Below are positions 7,966 through 14,532 of a stretch of 42,920 nucleotides of DNA, piece after piece. The notes under the pieces are model-generated. The model was not told where the DNA came from. It saw nothing but the letters and a program-made list of their open reading frames with translations, and searched no databases. Location: assembly GCA_947591315.1 (NCBI GenBank), contig CANQDD010000020.1:1-42920 (forward strand). Direction: 5' to 3'. The stretch comes from an uncultured Clostridia bacterium. GTDB lineage: Bacteria > Bacillota > Clostridia > UBA1381. The position numbers and the translations under genes are program-made. Positions within the stretch are counted from its first letter, which is position 1, and each line of letters begins with the position of its first letter.

Positions 7966-7998
7966 AGTATACCACATGTAAAGTCACCTGTCAAGACA
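7966..7998 (-). promoter_or_regulatory. nadA promoter with overlapping NiaR-like operator
   Basis: On the minus strand TTGACA (7989-7994), a 17-bp spacer and TATACT (7966-7971) form an almost perfect sigma-A promoter. The -35 is embedded in the inverted repeat TGTCTTGACA (7989-7998). That half-site arrangement resembles the operator I recall for NiaR/YrxA in Firmicutes, and the repressor gene is in this operon. Binding here would block RNA polymerase directly. The expected start near 7959 gives a leader of about 28 nt. Confidence 0.75.
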
Positions 7999-8009
7999 CC
8001 CTTGCACAC

Positions 8010-8068
8010 AAAAAACGAAAACCCGCATAGGGTTTTCGTTTTATCCCAAAATAAACCTGTCTCAGAGT
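8010..8068 (-). ncRNA. candidate small RNA upstream of nadA
   Basis: A complete small transcription unit is visible. A promoter at 8075-8103 predicts a start near 8068, and an intrinsic terminator at 8012-8042 ends it, giving an RNA of about 55-60 nt. No open reading frame with a ribosome binding site fits inside. It ends about 12 bp before the nadA promoter, so it could be an independent sRNA or a short upstream leader that is normally terminated. No known riboswitch class was recognised. Confidence 0.4.
8012..8042 (-). terminator. strong intrinsic terminator upstream of nadA promoter
   Basis: A perfect 13-bp stem AAAACGAAAACCC / GGGTTTTCGTTTT with a 5-nt loop (8025-8029). On the minus strand it ends in a run of six T residues, so it terminates leftward transcription just before the nadA promoter. 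The A/T symmetry would also allow rightward termination. Confidence 0.85.
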
Positions 8069-8074
8069 ATCTGT

Positions 8075-8103
8075 ATTATATCTCACATAAAGGATAATTG
8101 CAA
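8075..8103 (-). promoter_or_regulatory. promoter for the candidate small RNA
   Basis: Minus-strand TTGCAA (8098-8103), 17-bp spacer and TATAAT (8075-8080). The -10 is a perfect match. Nothing but the short terminated stretch lies downstream before the nadA promoter. Confidence 0.55.
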
Positions 8104-8272
8104 TATGTCCCGACAAAGTCTGTCGCATATTTACGCGGCTTTGTGGTATTCTGTCAGCCCCGCTCCGCCGCGCGCGTCTCGGACGCGTTGTTTTGCCGCC
8201 GCCTGACAGCGTTTATCCGAATTTCGGAGAGATATATGTCATTTTTGTGCATTATGCGGCTATAATACAAGA

Positions 8273-8297
8273 CCGTTCCGCCTTGGGAGCGGAACGG
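8273..8297 (-). terminator. terminator after asp23
   Basis: A 9-bp stem CCGTTCCGC / GCGGAACGG with a 7-nt loop, 12 bp past the asp23 stop. The downstream tract on the minus strand (TCTTGTATTAT) is only moderately T-rich. Between this hairpin and the small-RNA promoter (8104-8272) I see no gene. Confidence 0.6.
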
Positions 8298-8309
8298 CAC
8301 GAATTTTTA

Positions 8310-8816
8310 TCAATCCGTTATTTCTTCCTCGTCATTATCGTCCGTTTCGGCAGGAGCAGTCTCCGCAGTCTCTTCCTTCGGCTGCTCGGTCTTTTCCTTA
8401 TCGAAGCTCACGCCCTCGATATGTATGTTCACCTTGAGCACGTTGAGACCTGTCATGGTTTCCACGTTGTTCTTTACGTTTTCCTGAATTTCCCATGCAA
8501 GCTCCGGTATTCTCACACCGTACTGCACGACGATGTAAAGGTCGATCGTCACGTTTTCGCCGTTCATGTCGACCTTAACGCCCTTTGACGGACTTTTTTT
8601 CGCGCCGAGCATTTCGGCTATTCCGCCCGCGAATGTACCGTACATACCGGCTACGCCCTCTATCTCGCTCGTCGCTATTCCCGCGATTGTGGACACGACC
8701 TCCAAAGATATTCTGACGTTGCCCGTTTCCTCAACCGCGCTTTCTTCCTCCGTCTCGGCAGCCGTTTCCTCGACCGCCTCGACCTCGTCGGTTACGTTCT
8801 TGATTTCTTCTTCCAT
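8310..8816 (-). CDS. Asp23/Gls24 family envelope stress protein
   Basis: A 168-residue Asp23/Gls24 (DUF322) protein. The core, about residues 32-138, has the family pattern G-N-V-R-I-S-L-E-V-V-S-T-I-A-G-I-A-T, E-I-E-G-V and the strands V-D-L-Y-I-V-V-Q-Y-G-V-R-I. Both ends are unusually acidic: an E-rich first 30 residues and a tail rich in E, D and T. The ATG at 8816 is chosen because GGAGG lies 5-9 nt upstream; the 23 codons before it have no Shine-Dalgarno and overlap spoIIIAH. Members sit at the membrane and respond to envelope stress; this one may partner a membrane anchor not seen here. It follows spoIIIAH but has its own promoter, allowing vegetative expression. Confidence 0.88.
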   Translation of the reverse strand: MEEEIKNVTDEVEAVEETAAETEEESAVEETGNVRISLEVVSTIAGIATSEIEGVAGMYGTFAGGIAEMLGAKKSPSKGVKVDMNGENVTIDLYIVVQYGVRIPELAWEIQENVKNNVETMTGLNVLKVNIHIEGVSFDKEKTEQPKEETAETAPAETDDNDEEEITD

Positions 8817-8866
8817 ACCGTTACCTCCATAAAGATTTTTCATCGGGTTTTTCAAGCCGTATATAT

Positions 8867-8895
8867 ATTGTATCACAGTTTTCATTTAACTTCAA
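8867..8895 (-). promoter_or_regulatory. promoter for asp23 within the end of spoIIIAH
   Basis: Minus-strand TTGAAG (8890-8895), 17-bp spacer and TACAAT (8867-8872). The -35 lies in the last codons of spoIIIAH. The expected start near 8860 gives a 44-nt leader. It would uncouple asp23 from mother-cell-specific spoIIIA expression. Confidence 0.6.
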
Positions 8896-9541
8896 CTATT
8901 TTTACGTTTTGAGCCGAAATTTTCAGGTGATCCGTGACAAGCTCGGTGAGCTTTACAACGTCGTCGTTGTTGAAGCCGTCCTTACGCACAACAACGTTCG
9001 CGTCGTCATTGTCAACGTACACGCAAATCTCGCTGTAGCCCTTCGACTGCGCTATGCCCTCGATCTCGGATTCCTTCTGCACGTTGTCGGCGACGGTGAG
9101 GATTTTGTCGCCCGCCTTTTTGCGTATCTCCTCGTCAAAGCTCTCGTTCTGCGCCGTCTGGTTAAGTATCTCGAGCGATTTCGAGCGCGATTCCTCACGG
9201 TCGAGCTTCGCACGGTCGAAGTAGTCCGCGCCGGCTTCCGCGCCGCCCGAGGTTTCCTCCGCCTGTGTTCCCTCCGCGTTATTGCCGTCACTGTTTTCGT
9301 CACCGTTTTCCGCGGCTGTGGTTTCGGCGCTGCCGTCCTGCGTCTCACCGTCCGGCGACGCCTCCTCGACCTCCTCGTTCGACGAAACGTACTGCGCCTC
9401 GCCGAGCTTCTTACCGGTTTCAACATAGCTTTCGCCGTCGCGCACCTTTATCGTGTCCTGATACGACCAGTTCAGGTAACCCGCCACTCCGATAAGCACC
9501 ACGAGCGACGCCGCTATAATTTCCTTCTTCTTTAAAATCAT
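8882..9541 (-). CDS. spoIIIAH: stage III sporulation protein AH (SpoIIIAH)
   Basis: A 219-residue bitopic membrane protein of the mother-cell side of the SpoIIIA-SpoIIQ channel that links mother cell and forespore during engulfment. It has a short basic N-terminus, one membrane segment (about 9-26, A-A-S-L-V-V-L-I-G-V-A-G-Y-L), a long acidic and glycine-rich linker (about 50-105) and a C-terminal YscJ/FliF-like ring-building domain (about 110-219) ending V-K-I-V-E-V-K. In B. subtilis this domain binds SpoIIQ through the septum. AAGGAGG precedes the ATG. The acidic linker is longer than I would expect and is low complexity, but its length is often variable. Confidence 0.93.
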   Translation of the reverse strand: MILKKKEIIAASLVVLIGVAGYLNWSYQDTIKVRDGESYVETGKKLGEAQYVSSNEEVEEASPDGETQDGSAETTAAENGDENSDGNNAEGTQAEETSGGAEAGADYFDRAKLDREESRSKSLEILNQTAQNESFDEEIRKKAGDKILTVADNVQKESEIEGIAQSKGYSEICVYVDNDDANVVVRKDGFNNDDVVKLTELVTDHLKISAQNVKIVEVK

Positions 9542-9545
9542 TTGT

Positions 9546-10043
9546 CTATTCCTCCTTCTTGAAAATACATACTCTGTGCGCGCTTACGCCCAAAGACGCC
9601 GTGACAGCCTCGCGGATAGCCGTCTTGACGGACGCGCTGTCCGCGCCGTCAGCCGCCACTATAACCCCCTTAACCTGCGGATACACCTCCTTGACCACCA
9701 TCGGTTCGCCGCCCGACGTGACCGCCTTGCGGTCCTCGCTTCTCTCGCCGCTCGACTCGCGCGACGAGGTTCTCGTTTCGTAAGCAAGGCTTTTCTCCGT
9801 GCCGGATTCATACGTTATCATCACCGAAACGCGCCCCGCGCCCTCTATCTGCGTGAGCATTTCGGCAAGACGTTCCTCCTCGTCCTGCACCGATACCGCC
9901 GAGGTCGGCGTGTACGCGCTTTCGCCGCCTGTGTCCTTGTGATATTGCGCGGTCAGCACAAGTACAACTCCAATTATAAATATTATGAATATTATCCTGT
10001 TATTCTTATTTTTGAATATTTTTAAAATTTGTTCCTTATTCAT
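9546..10043 (-). CDS. spoIIIAG: stage III sporulation protein AG (SpoIIIAG)
   Basis: A 165-residue bitopic protein with a basic N-terminus, a membrane segment at about 15-32 (N-R-I-I-F-I-I-F-I-I-G-V-V-L-V-L) and an extracytoplasmic ring domain. In B. subtilis SpoIIIAG forms a large secretin-like ring in the intermembrane space of the feeding channel. Family-type motifs are E-x-R-L-A-E-M-L-x-x-I-E-G-A-G-x-V-x-V-M-I-T-Y (56-79) and P-x-V-K-G-V-I-V-A-A-D-G-A (122-134). It is shorter than the B. subtilis protein (about 229) because the linker is reduced. The start overlaps spoIIIAF by 8 bp. Confidence 0.93.
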   Translation of the reverse strand: MNKEQILKIFKNKNNRIIFIIFIIGVVLVLTAQYHKDTGGESAYTPTSAVSVQDEEERLAEMLTQIEGAGRVSVMITYESGTEKSLAYETRTSSRESSGERSEDRKAVTSGGEPMVVKEVYPQVKGVIVAADGADSASVKTAIREAVTASLGVSAHRVCIFKKEE

Positions 10044-10506
10044 CGTGTATTCCCTCGATATTCAGTCCGTACACCTCGCAGAGCCGCCTTTTCGCGCCGT
10101 CCGTAAGAGAGCCGCCGTATACGCGTATTTCCTTAACGCCCGTCATTTTCCCGTCTCCGTCAAAGCCGAGAGTGCACTCCGCGTCGATATTCAGTCCGTA
10201 CTCGTCCCTCATGCGCTTTTCTATGTCGGCGTTAATATTTTTTTGAAGCTCGGAAGCTATTATTTCGTTCTGCGTATCGCGCGTTTCACCGACGCTTGCG
10301 ATGCTCTCGTCAAGACCTTTGAAAACGCCGCTGTGAACAAGTCCCGCGGCGGGCGCGATTATGCTGCTTATGACCACCAGACCTGTTATTATTTTCACGT
10401 AACCGCGCCACTTTTCGGGCGAGATTATTTCCGCGAGCGCGCTCAAAAGAGCCGCGCCGATTACAGTTATTATATATGCTTTCATACCCTTTACCCTGTC
10501 AGACAC
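10036..10506 (-). CDS. spoIIIAF: stage III sporulation protein AF (SpoIIIAF)
   Basis: A 156-residue membrane protein of the SpoIIIA complex. Two N-terminal membrane segments are visible (about 8-26 and 36-58, the second V-K-I-I-T-G-L-V-V-I-S-S-I-I-A-P), then a soluble ring-like domain with C-T-L-G-F-D-G-D-G-K-M near 111-121 and I-x-V-Y-G at about 131. In the family this domain resembles the YscJ/FliF-type modules of AG and AH. It overlaps spoIIIAE and spoIIIAG by 8 bp each, indicating tight coupling. Confidence 0.9.
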   Translation of the reverse strand: MSDRVKGMKAYIITVIGAALLSALAEIISPEKWRGYVKIITGLVVISSIIAPAAGLVHSGVFKGLDESIASVGETRDTQNEIIASELQKNINADIEKRMRDEYGLNIDAECTLGFDGDGKMTGVKEIRVYGGSLTDGAKRRLCEVYGLNIEGIHDE

Positions 10507-11587
10507 TTATATTTGTCGCTCCTATCATTATGCTTATGTTTATGATGAACATCACAGCCGTCATTACCACTATCGCGAAAACCGAAGTTACCGCCTCCGA
10601 CACCTCCCACATCATGCCCGAAATGCGCTTATCCGTCAGTGGTTCGGCGACGGCTGATGTTATTTTGAGCATGAGCTGTATCACGCCTATTTTGATGACG
10701 GGCAGCGCGCATATCGCTATTACCGCGATTATGCCGGCGGTTCCGACCGAGTTTTTCATTAGGCGCGTGCCGCTTACGACCGTTTCAAGCGTGTCCGACA
10801 CGAAGCCGCCCACCACCGGCACAAGGCTTCCGACCGCGAATTTCACAGCCTTGCCGCCCACCGCGTCAAGCGAAGGAGACGAAAAGCCGTATATCGCGCT
10901 TATCGCCGTGAACACCGTTATCACAGCCGTCATTATCCATTTCCCAACCGATTTTACAAGGCGCGTAAAGCCTGAAAGCCTGACGCGCTCGTTTATGTTG
11001 CCCGCCACGGCAAGTACCGCCCCAAACGACGCGAGCGGCACGAGGCACTTGTCTATCACGAGCGACGCGACGTACACCGAACCCGACATCACCGGCTGAA
11101 ACACAGCCGCGCTCACCGGCGCGCCGCTTGCCGCGAGCGACAGCATCACCAATGGCGACAGCTTCGTTATAAAATCGGTCATGAGGCGCGCCGTGTCCGC
11201 GCCGTAGGTTAGCGCGGTCGTGAAGCATTTTAGAGCCGCCGCCGACATCAGCGTGAAGCAGGCGAAAAACGCCGCCTCACCCGAACCGCTTTTTCCGAGC
11301 GCGCCGAACTCGTTCGTTATCACGCCCGAAATCGCGGCCATTATAAATAAAATCATCACGTCCCCCGCGCATGTCCTGACCTCCCCGAGTAAATTGTCCG
11401 TCAGCATATTGAGTACCGACATCGGATCGAGCGACAGCGTGCCGGACGATACCTTGTCCACCGCCTCGTTGTACGTGTCCTCACCCGAAAGCGTCAAGTC
11501 CGTGCCGTACATTTCCGTGTCCGCGTACGCCGTTACGGGCAGCGCGAACATAAAAACGATAATCAATTTAAATAGCAGAGAGCGCAT
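10499..11587 (-). CDS. spoIIIAE: stage III sporulation protein AE (SpoIIIAE)
   Basis: A 362-residue polytopic membrane protein, the largest member of the channel complex. A signal-like N-terminus (about 1-22, ending A-Y-A) precedes a short extracytoplasmic stretch and about six to seven hydrophobic segments. These include G-D-V-M-I-L-F-I-M-A-A-I-S-G-V, the P-V-V-G-G-F-V-S-D-T-L-E-T-V block and a C-terminal A-I-V-V-M-T-A-V-M-F-I-I-N-I. The family is distantly permease-like. It overlaps spoIIIAD by 20 bp and spoIIIAF by 8 bp. Confidence 0.93.
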   Translation of the reverse strand: MRSLLFKLIIVFMFALPVTAYADTEMYGTDLTLSGEDTYNEAVDKVSSGTLSLDPMSVLNMLTDNLLGEVRTCAGDVMILFIMAAISGVITNEFGALGKSGSGEAAFFACFTLMSAAALKCFTTALTYGADTARLMTDFITKLSPLVMLSLAASGAPVSAAVFQPVMSGSVYVASLVIDKCLVPLASFGAVLAVAGNINERVRLSGFTRLVKSVGKWIMTAVITVFTAISAIYGFSSPSLDAVGGKAVKFAVGSLVPVVGGFVSDTLETVVSGTRLMKNSVGTAGIIAVIAICALPVIKIGVIQLMLKITSAVAEPLTDKRISGMMWEVSEAVTSVFAIVVMTAVMFIINISIMIGATNISV

Positions 11588-11960
11588 TGATGCACACCTC
11601 CAGAAATTCCCTTACTATCGGGAGCGTCAAGCCTAAAATTACCACCTTCCCCGCAAGCTCCACCTTTGACGCTATCGCGTTTTCGCCGCTGTCGCGCAGC
11701 ACCTCCGCGCCGAACTGCGACACGTACGCTATGCCTACCACCTTCACCACCGCCGCGACGTATTTCGCGTCAACGCCCGCGCGGTTTGTTATTTCGGTTA
11801 TGCCGTTTATCGCGGGAACAATCGCGTCGAGCGTCATAAAGAGCATGACCGCTACCGTTATAAGTCCCGTGAGCACGCCGTACTCCGGCTTGCAGTGCCG
11901 CACCGTCACGGTCAGCACGCCGCCCGCGAGACCTACGCCGATTATCTTGAAAATATCCAC
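11568..11960 (-). CDS. spoIIIAD: stage III sporulation protein AD (SpoIIIAD)
   Basis: A 130-residue protein made of about four membrane helices, the normal length. Recognisable blocks are I-F-K-I-I-G-V-G-L-A-G-G-V (3-15), the central V-M-L-F-M-T-L-D-A-I-V-P (37-48) and G-K-V-V-I-L-G-L-T-L-P-I-V (105-117). SpoIIIAC and AD are related small helix-pair proteins of the channel base. It follows spoIIIAC after 10 bp and overlaps spoIIIAE by 20 bp. Confidence 0.93.
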   Translation of the reverse strand: MDIFKIIGVGLAGGVLTVTVRHCKPEYGVLTGLITVAVMLFMTLDAIVPAINGITEITNRAGVDAKYVAAVVKVVGIAYVSQFGAEVLRDSGENAIASKVELAGKVVILGLTLPIVREFLEVCINALSAI

Positions 11961-11970
11961 GGCGCGTACC

Positions 11971-12165
11971 TCATAAATTGAAAATGCTCTTTACCGAGTT
12001 GAACAGCTCCCCTATCTGCTGCGTCACTATGAACAGCACCACCACAAGTCCCGCTATTGTGGTAAGGAGCGCCTGTTCCTCGCGTCCGGCGCGGGTAAGA
12101 AGCTGGTTCAGCACCGCTACTATTATACCCACTCCCGCTATCTGGAATATTAAATCTATGTTCAT
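11971..12165 (-). CDS. spoIIIAC: stage III sporulation protein AC (SpoIIIAC)
   Basis: A 64-residue protein with two membrane helices (about 3-20 and 33-52). It has the family motif I-A-G-V-G-I-I-V-A-V-L-N-Q-L-L and a cytoplasmic turn with R-A-G-R-E-E-Q-A. The length is typical. AAGGAGA lies before the ATG. It belongs to the SpoIIIA feeding channel, sits 25 bp after spoIIIAB, and its small size and order in the operon make the call secure. Confidence 0.94.
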   Translation of the reverse strand: MNIDLIFQIAGVGIIVAVLNQLLTRAGREEQALLTTIAGLVVVLFIVTQQIGELFNSVKSIFNL

Positions 12166-12190
12166 TTCGTTCTCCTTTTGTTATCCGCGG

Positions 12191-12682
12191 CTACATGAGC
12201 GCGATCACGATAAACGCGCCGGCAAGCATGCCGCCGGAGGAATACAGCTTGCCGTATTTCGCGTATTCCGCTTCCGCCGCGCGCCGCTGCGCGTCTGTAA
12301 GGCTTTTAACGTAACGGATATTCTTTATCTGGTCGTCGCGGTCGGTTTTGCCGAGGCTCTTACCGAGCAAATTCAGCGCGTCACAGTCCGCGCTTGTAAG
12401 GCACAGCTTGCCCGACATTTGGCGCACCGCCTCGCTCCACGCCTTTTCCGCGCCGAGCGCGTCAGTCTTTTCGGCAGCAAGCGCGAACAGTCCGTTCGTG
12501 TCGGCGCGCGTAAGAGCCTTTTTCAGCTTGTTTACGCTGAAATTGATTTCACTTTCGAGCGTCTCAAGCGACGTTACGATATTCGCAAGGCTTACCGTGC
12601 GCGTTTTAAGCGTCATGCGCAGCCTGAACCCGAAATATCCGCACGCGAAACCGGTCATTACCGCGCCGATTAGCTTTACCAC
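12191..12682 (-). CDS. spoIIIAB: stage III sporulation protein AB (SpoIIIAB)
   Basis: A 163-residue protein with an N-terminal membrane helix (about 3-20), a cytoplasmic helical bundle (25-140) and a C-terminal helix (145-163, G-G-M-L-A-G-A-F-I-V-I-A-L). The family resembles GspF-like inner-membrane platform proteins of type II secretion and would connect to the SpoIIIAA ATPase. A mid-protein L-G-K-S-L-G-x-x-D-R-D-D-Q block near 105-117 is characteristic. The start overlaps spoIIIAA by 7 bp. Confidence 0.93.
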   Translation of the reverse strand: MVKLIGAVMTGFACGYFGFRLRMTLKTRTVSLANIVTSLETLESEINFSVNKLKKALTRADTNGLFALAAEKTDALGAEKAWSEAVRQMSGKLCLTSADCDALNLLGKSLGKTDRDDQIKNIRYVKSLTDAQRRAAEAEYAKYGKLYSSGGMLAGAFIVIALM

Positions 12683-13602
12683 TCCGTCCGCGCCTCCTCG
12701 ATAGTGCCGGCACCGCCGCGGCGGCTCAGCGTCACGGCAAGGTCGAAGCAGTCAAGCATGTCCGCGAGATCGCTCCGTCTTTTAACCATCTCCACGCCGC
12801 TGCCGTGAACGGTCGCGATTACAGCCGCGCCGCTCATCGTTATCTTTTTCACCGCCTCTATGTCGCGCGCGCCGCCGAGCTCGTCCGTCACAATAACGTC
12901 GGGACTAAGCGACCTAAGCACCATTAGCATACCCTCCGCCTTATCCGCGCCCTCGAGCACGTCCGTGTTGTTGCCGAGGTCGAACGCGCTCACCCCGTCA
13001 CACATCGCCGCTATTTCGCGCCGCTCGTCCACCACGCTGACGCGGTACATATTGTACGACAGACGGCGCGTTATGTCGCGCAGCATCGTCGTTTTACCCG
13101 CGCCGGGCGGTGAGATTATGAGCGTGTTTTTTATCTTTCCGTCCTTTAAGATAAGCGGCATGACCTTGTCCGCCGCGCCGATCACCTCGGACGCGACGCG
13201 GTAGTTTAGCGCCGACACGTCTTTCAGAAACGACACCTTGTCCCCCTCCAGAACAGCCGTTCCCGCTATGCCTATTCTGTGACCGCCGCGGACTGTTATA
13301 TAGCCGTTTTTTATTTCGTCCTTTACCGAGTAAACCGACGACGCGGTAGCCGTTTCGAGTGCTTCCTCGATGTGTGCACGCGTCACGCGCACCGCCGACG
13401 CGGGAACGGTCGTGAGATTGCCGCGCCTGCTTACGTAGCGGCAGCCGTCGGGGAAGTAAATCGCCGCCGGTTTGCCGAGCCGCAGCCTTATCTCGCTCGC
13501 GCCGTCGAGGTCTATATTGTAAAGAAACTTGCGTATATCGCGCGGCATGAAAGACGTTATGCCACTTGTCTGCCGTACCGCCGCGCTTGTTGCTATGTAC
13601 AT
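12676..13602 (-). CDS. spoIIIAA: stage III sporulation protein AA (SpoIIIAA ATPase)
   Basis: A 308-residue cytoplasmic AAA/secretion-type ATPase thought to energise the feeding channel. A Walker A loop (P-P-G-A-G-K-T-T, about 166-173), a Walker B-like V-I-V-T-D-E-L-G-G (236-244) and an R-Y-V-S-R-R-G-N-L region are seen. The length matches the family. The ATG at 13602 has AGGAGGA 6-12 nt upstream. It is the first of eight overlapping genes. In B. subtilis the operon is under sigma-E; an AT-rich CATATACAAA sequence at about 13620-13629 on the minus strand could be a sigma-E -10, but no convincing -35 is seen. A divergent lipoprotein gene shares the upstream region. Confidence 0.94.
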   Translation of the reverse strand: MYIATSAAVRQTSGITSFMPRDIRKFLYNIDLDGASEIRLRLGKPAAIYFPDGCRYVSRRGNLTTVPASAVRVTRAHIEEALETATASSVYSVKDEIKNGYITVRGGHRIGIAGTAVLEGDKVSFLKDVSALNYRVASEVIGAADKVMPLILKDGKIKNTLIISPPGAGKTTMLRDITRRLSYNMYRVSVVDERREIAAMCDGVSAFDLGNNTDVLEGADKAEGMLMVLRSLSPDVIVTDELGGARDIEAVKKITMSGAAVIATVHGSGVEMVKRRSDLADMLDCFDLAVTLSRRGGAGTIEEARTEW

Positions 13603-13685
13603 ATGCCTGTCCTCCTTTTGTTTTGTATATGATATATATTATTTTGCGGCGGAGTTTAGAACAGAAAAAGACGCGGCGCGAAACG

Positions 13686-13714
13686 TTGACAATAATTTTG
13701 AAGTATGATAGAAT
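13686..13714 (+). promoter_or_regulatory. promoter for the lipoprotein gene
   Basis: TTGACA (13686-13691), 17-bp spacer and TAGAAT (13709-13714), followed by AAGGAG (13736-13741) ten nucleotides before the ATG at 13751. Confidence 0.7.
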
Positions 13715-13750
13715 TGTATAATCACATTTAGATCTAAGGAGTGTAAAATT

Positions 13751-14479
13751 ATGAAAAGAACGATTACGTGGATCGCGGCTGCGCTTACTGCTATGGCGCT
13801 TCTCGCGTCATGCGGCGGCGGTTCGCCGTCCACTGTTGCCGAAAATCCCGAGGACGAGGTTCGTCAAACCGTTACCGCGTTCATGGACGCGTGCCTGAGC
13901 TTTGACACGGACGAGGCGAAAAAATATGTTACCGATGAAAACATTGACGATATTCCCGACATACTCGACGGCGTGGAGGACGCGTTCGGCGATTTTGAGG
14001 ATATAATTCCCGAGGAAAGCAAAAGAACCGTAACTGATAAGCTGTCGGCTCTCGTCAAGGACAATATTAAGTACGAGATAGGAGAAATAACGGTTGACGG
14101 CGACGATGCGCAGGCGAAGGTCAATGTGTCTATGCCGGACTTTTCAAACGCGATGAGCGATTACTCCGACGAGGATTTTGCAAAGCTCATACAAACCTCA
14201 TTCGGTCTTGACTCCGATGATCCTATGGCTCTGATCAACGCCTTTGCGCAGAAAAAGGGCGTAAGCGTCGAGGACGTGTACCAAATGCTTTCCGGCGACG
14301 AGACCGATTTCATAAAGGACTTTTATCAGACCTTTAAGGACGAGACCGATAAGTTTATCGACGGCATGGTCGATATGCTTGGCAGCTCGCTGAAAAACGC
14401 GGAACAGACGGACTACCCCTCTACTGTGACGCTCGAAAAGCAGCCCGACAACACGTGGCTCGTTTCCGATATGGATTGA
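13751..14479 (+). CDS. secreted lipoprotein, NTF2-like/DUF5105-type (function unknown)
   Basis: A 242-residue predicted lipoprotein. The N-terminus is a basic-hydrophobic signal peptide ending in the lipobox L-L-A-S-C (17-21) with a G-G-G spacer, so C21 would be lipidated on the outer face of the membrane. The mature part is acidic and alpha/beta. The first stretch (V-R-Q-T-V-T-A-F-M-D-A-C-L-S-F-D-T-D-E-A) looks like an NTF2-like/DUF5105 or DUF4878 start, a fold common in clostridial lipoproteins of unknown role. The C-terminus W-L-V-S-D-M-D fits a final beta-strand. The gene is monocistronic: own promoter, a bidirectional terminator behind it, divergent from spoIIIA and convergent with the CHAP gene. 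Confidence 0.8.
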   Translation: MKRTITWIAAALTAMALLASCGGGSPSTVAENPEDEVRQTVTAFMDACLSFDTDEAKKYVTDENIDDIPDILDGVEDAFGDFEDIIPEESKRTVTDKLSALVKDNIKYEIGEITVDGDDAQAKVNVSMPDFSNAMSDYSDEDFAKLIQTSFGLDSDDPMALINAFAQKKGVSVEDVYQMLSGDETDFIKDFYQTFKDETDKFIDGMVDMLGSSLKNAEQTDYPSTVTLEKQPDNTWLVSDMD

Positions 14480-14492
14480 TGCCGCGCAATAT

Positions 14493-14523
14493 AAAAGACC
14501 TGACTTTTAATGTCAGGTCTTTT
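14493..14523. terminator. bidirectional terminator between convergent genes
   Basis: A 12-bp stem AAAAGACCTGAC (14493-14504) / GTCAGGTCTTTT (14512-14523) with a 7-nt loop, flanked by A and T tracts. It serves the lipoprotein gene (plus) and the CHAP-lectin gene (minus), whose stop is 10 bp away. Confidence 0.9.
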
Positions 14524-14532
14524 TGCGTGGGT

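Noticed and set aside
7022-7987. Longer nadA reading frame starting at 7987
   Set aside because: Its ATG lies within the promoter (-35 region) and upstream of the predicted transcript start; the family N-terminus begins at 7930.
9052-9426. 124-codon arginine-rich frame opposite in phase to spoIIIAH
   Set aside because: It is an out-of-frame reading of the low-complexity acidic linker of spoIIIAH.
13610-13640. Sigma-E promoter for spoIIIA
   Set aside because: A CATATACAAA-like -10 is present, but I could not find a matching -35 at the right distance, so it is only mentioned under spoIIIAA.
13639-13833. Minus-strand frame upstream of spoIIIAA
   Set aside because: It overlaps the promoter and start of the lipoprotein gene on the other strand and has no Shine-Dalgarno.
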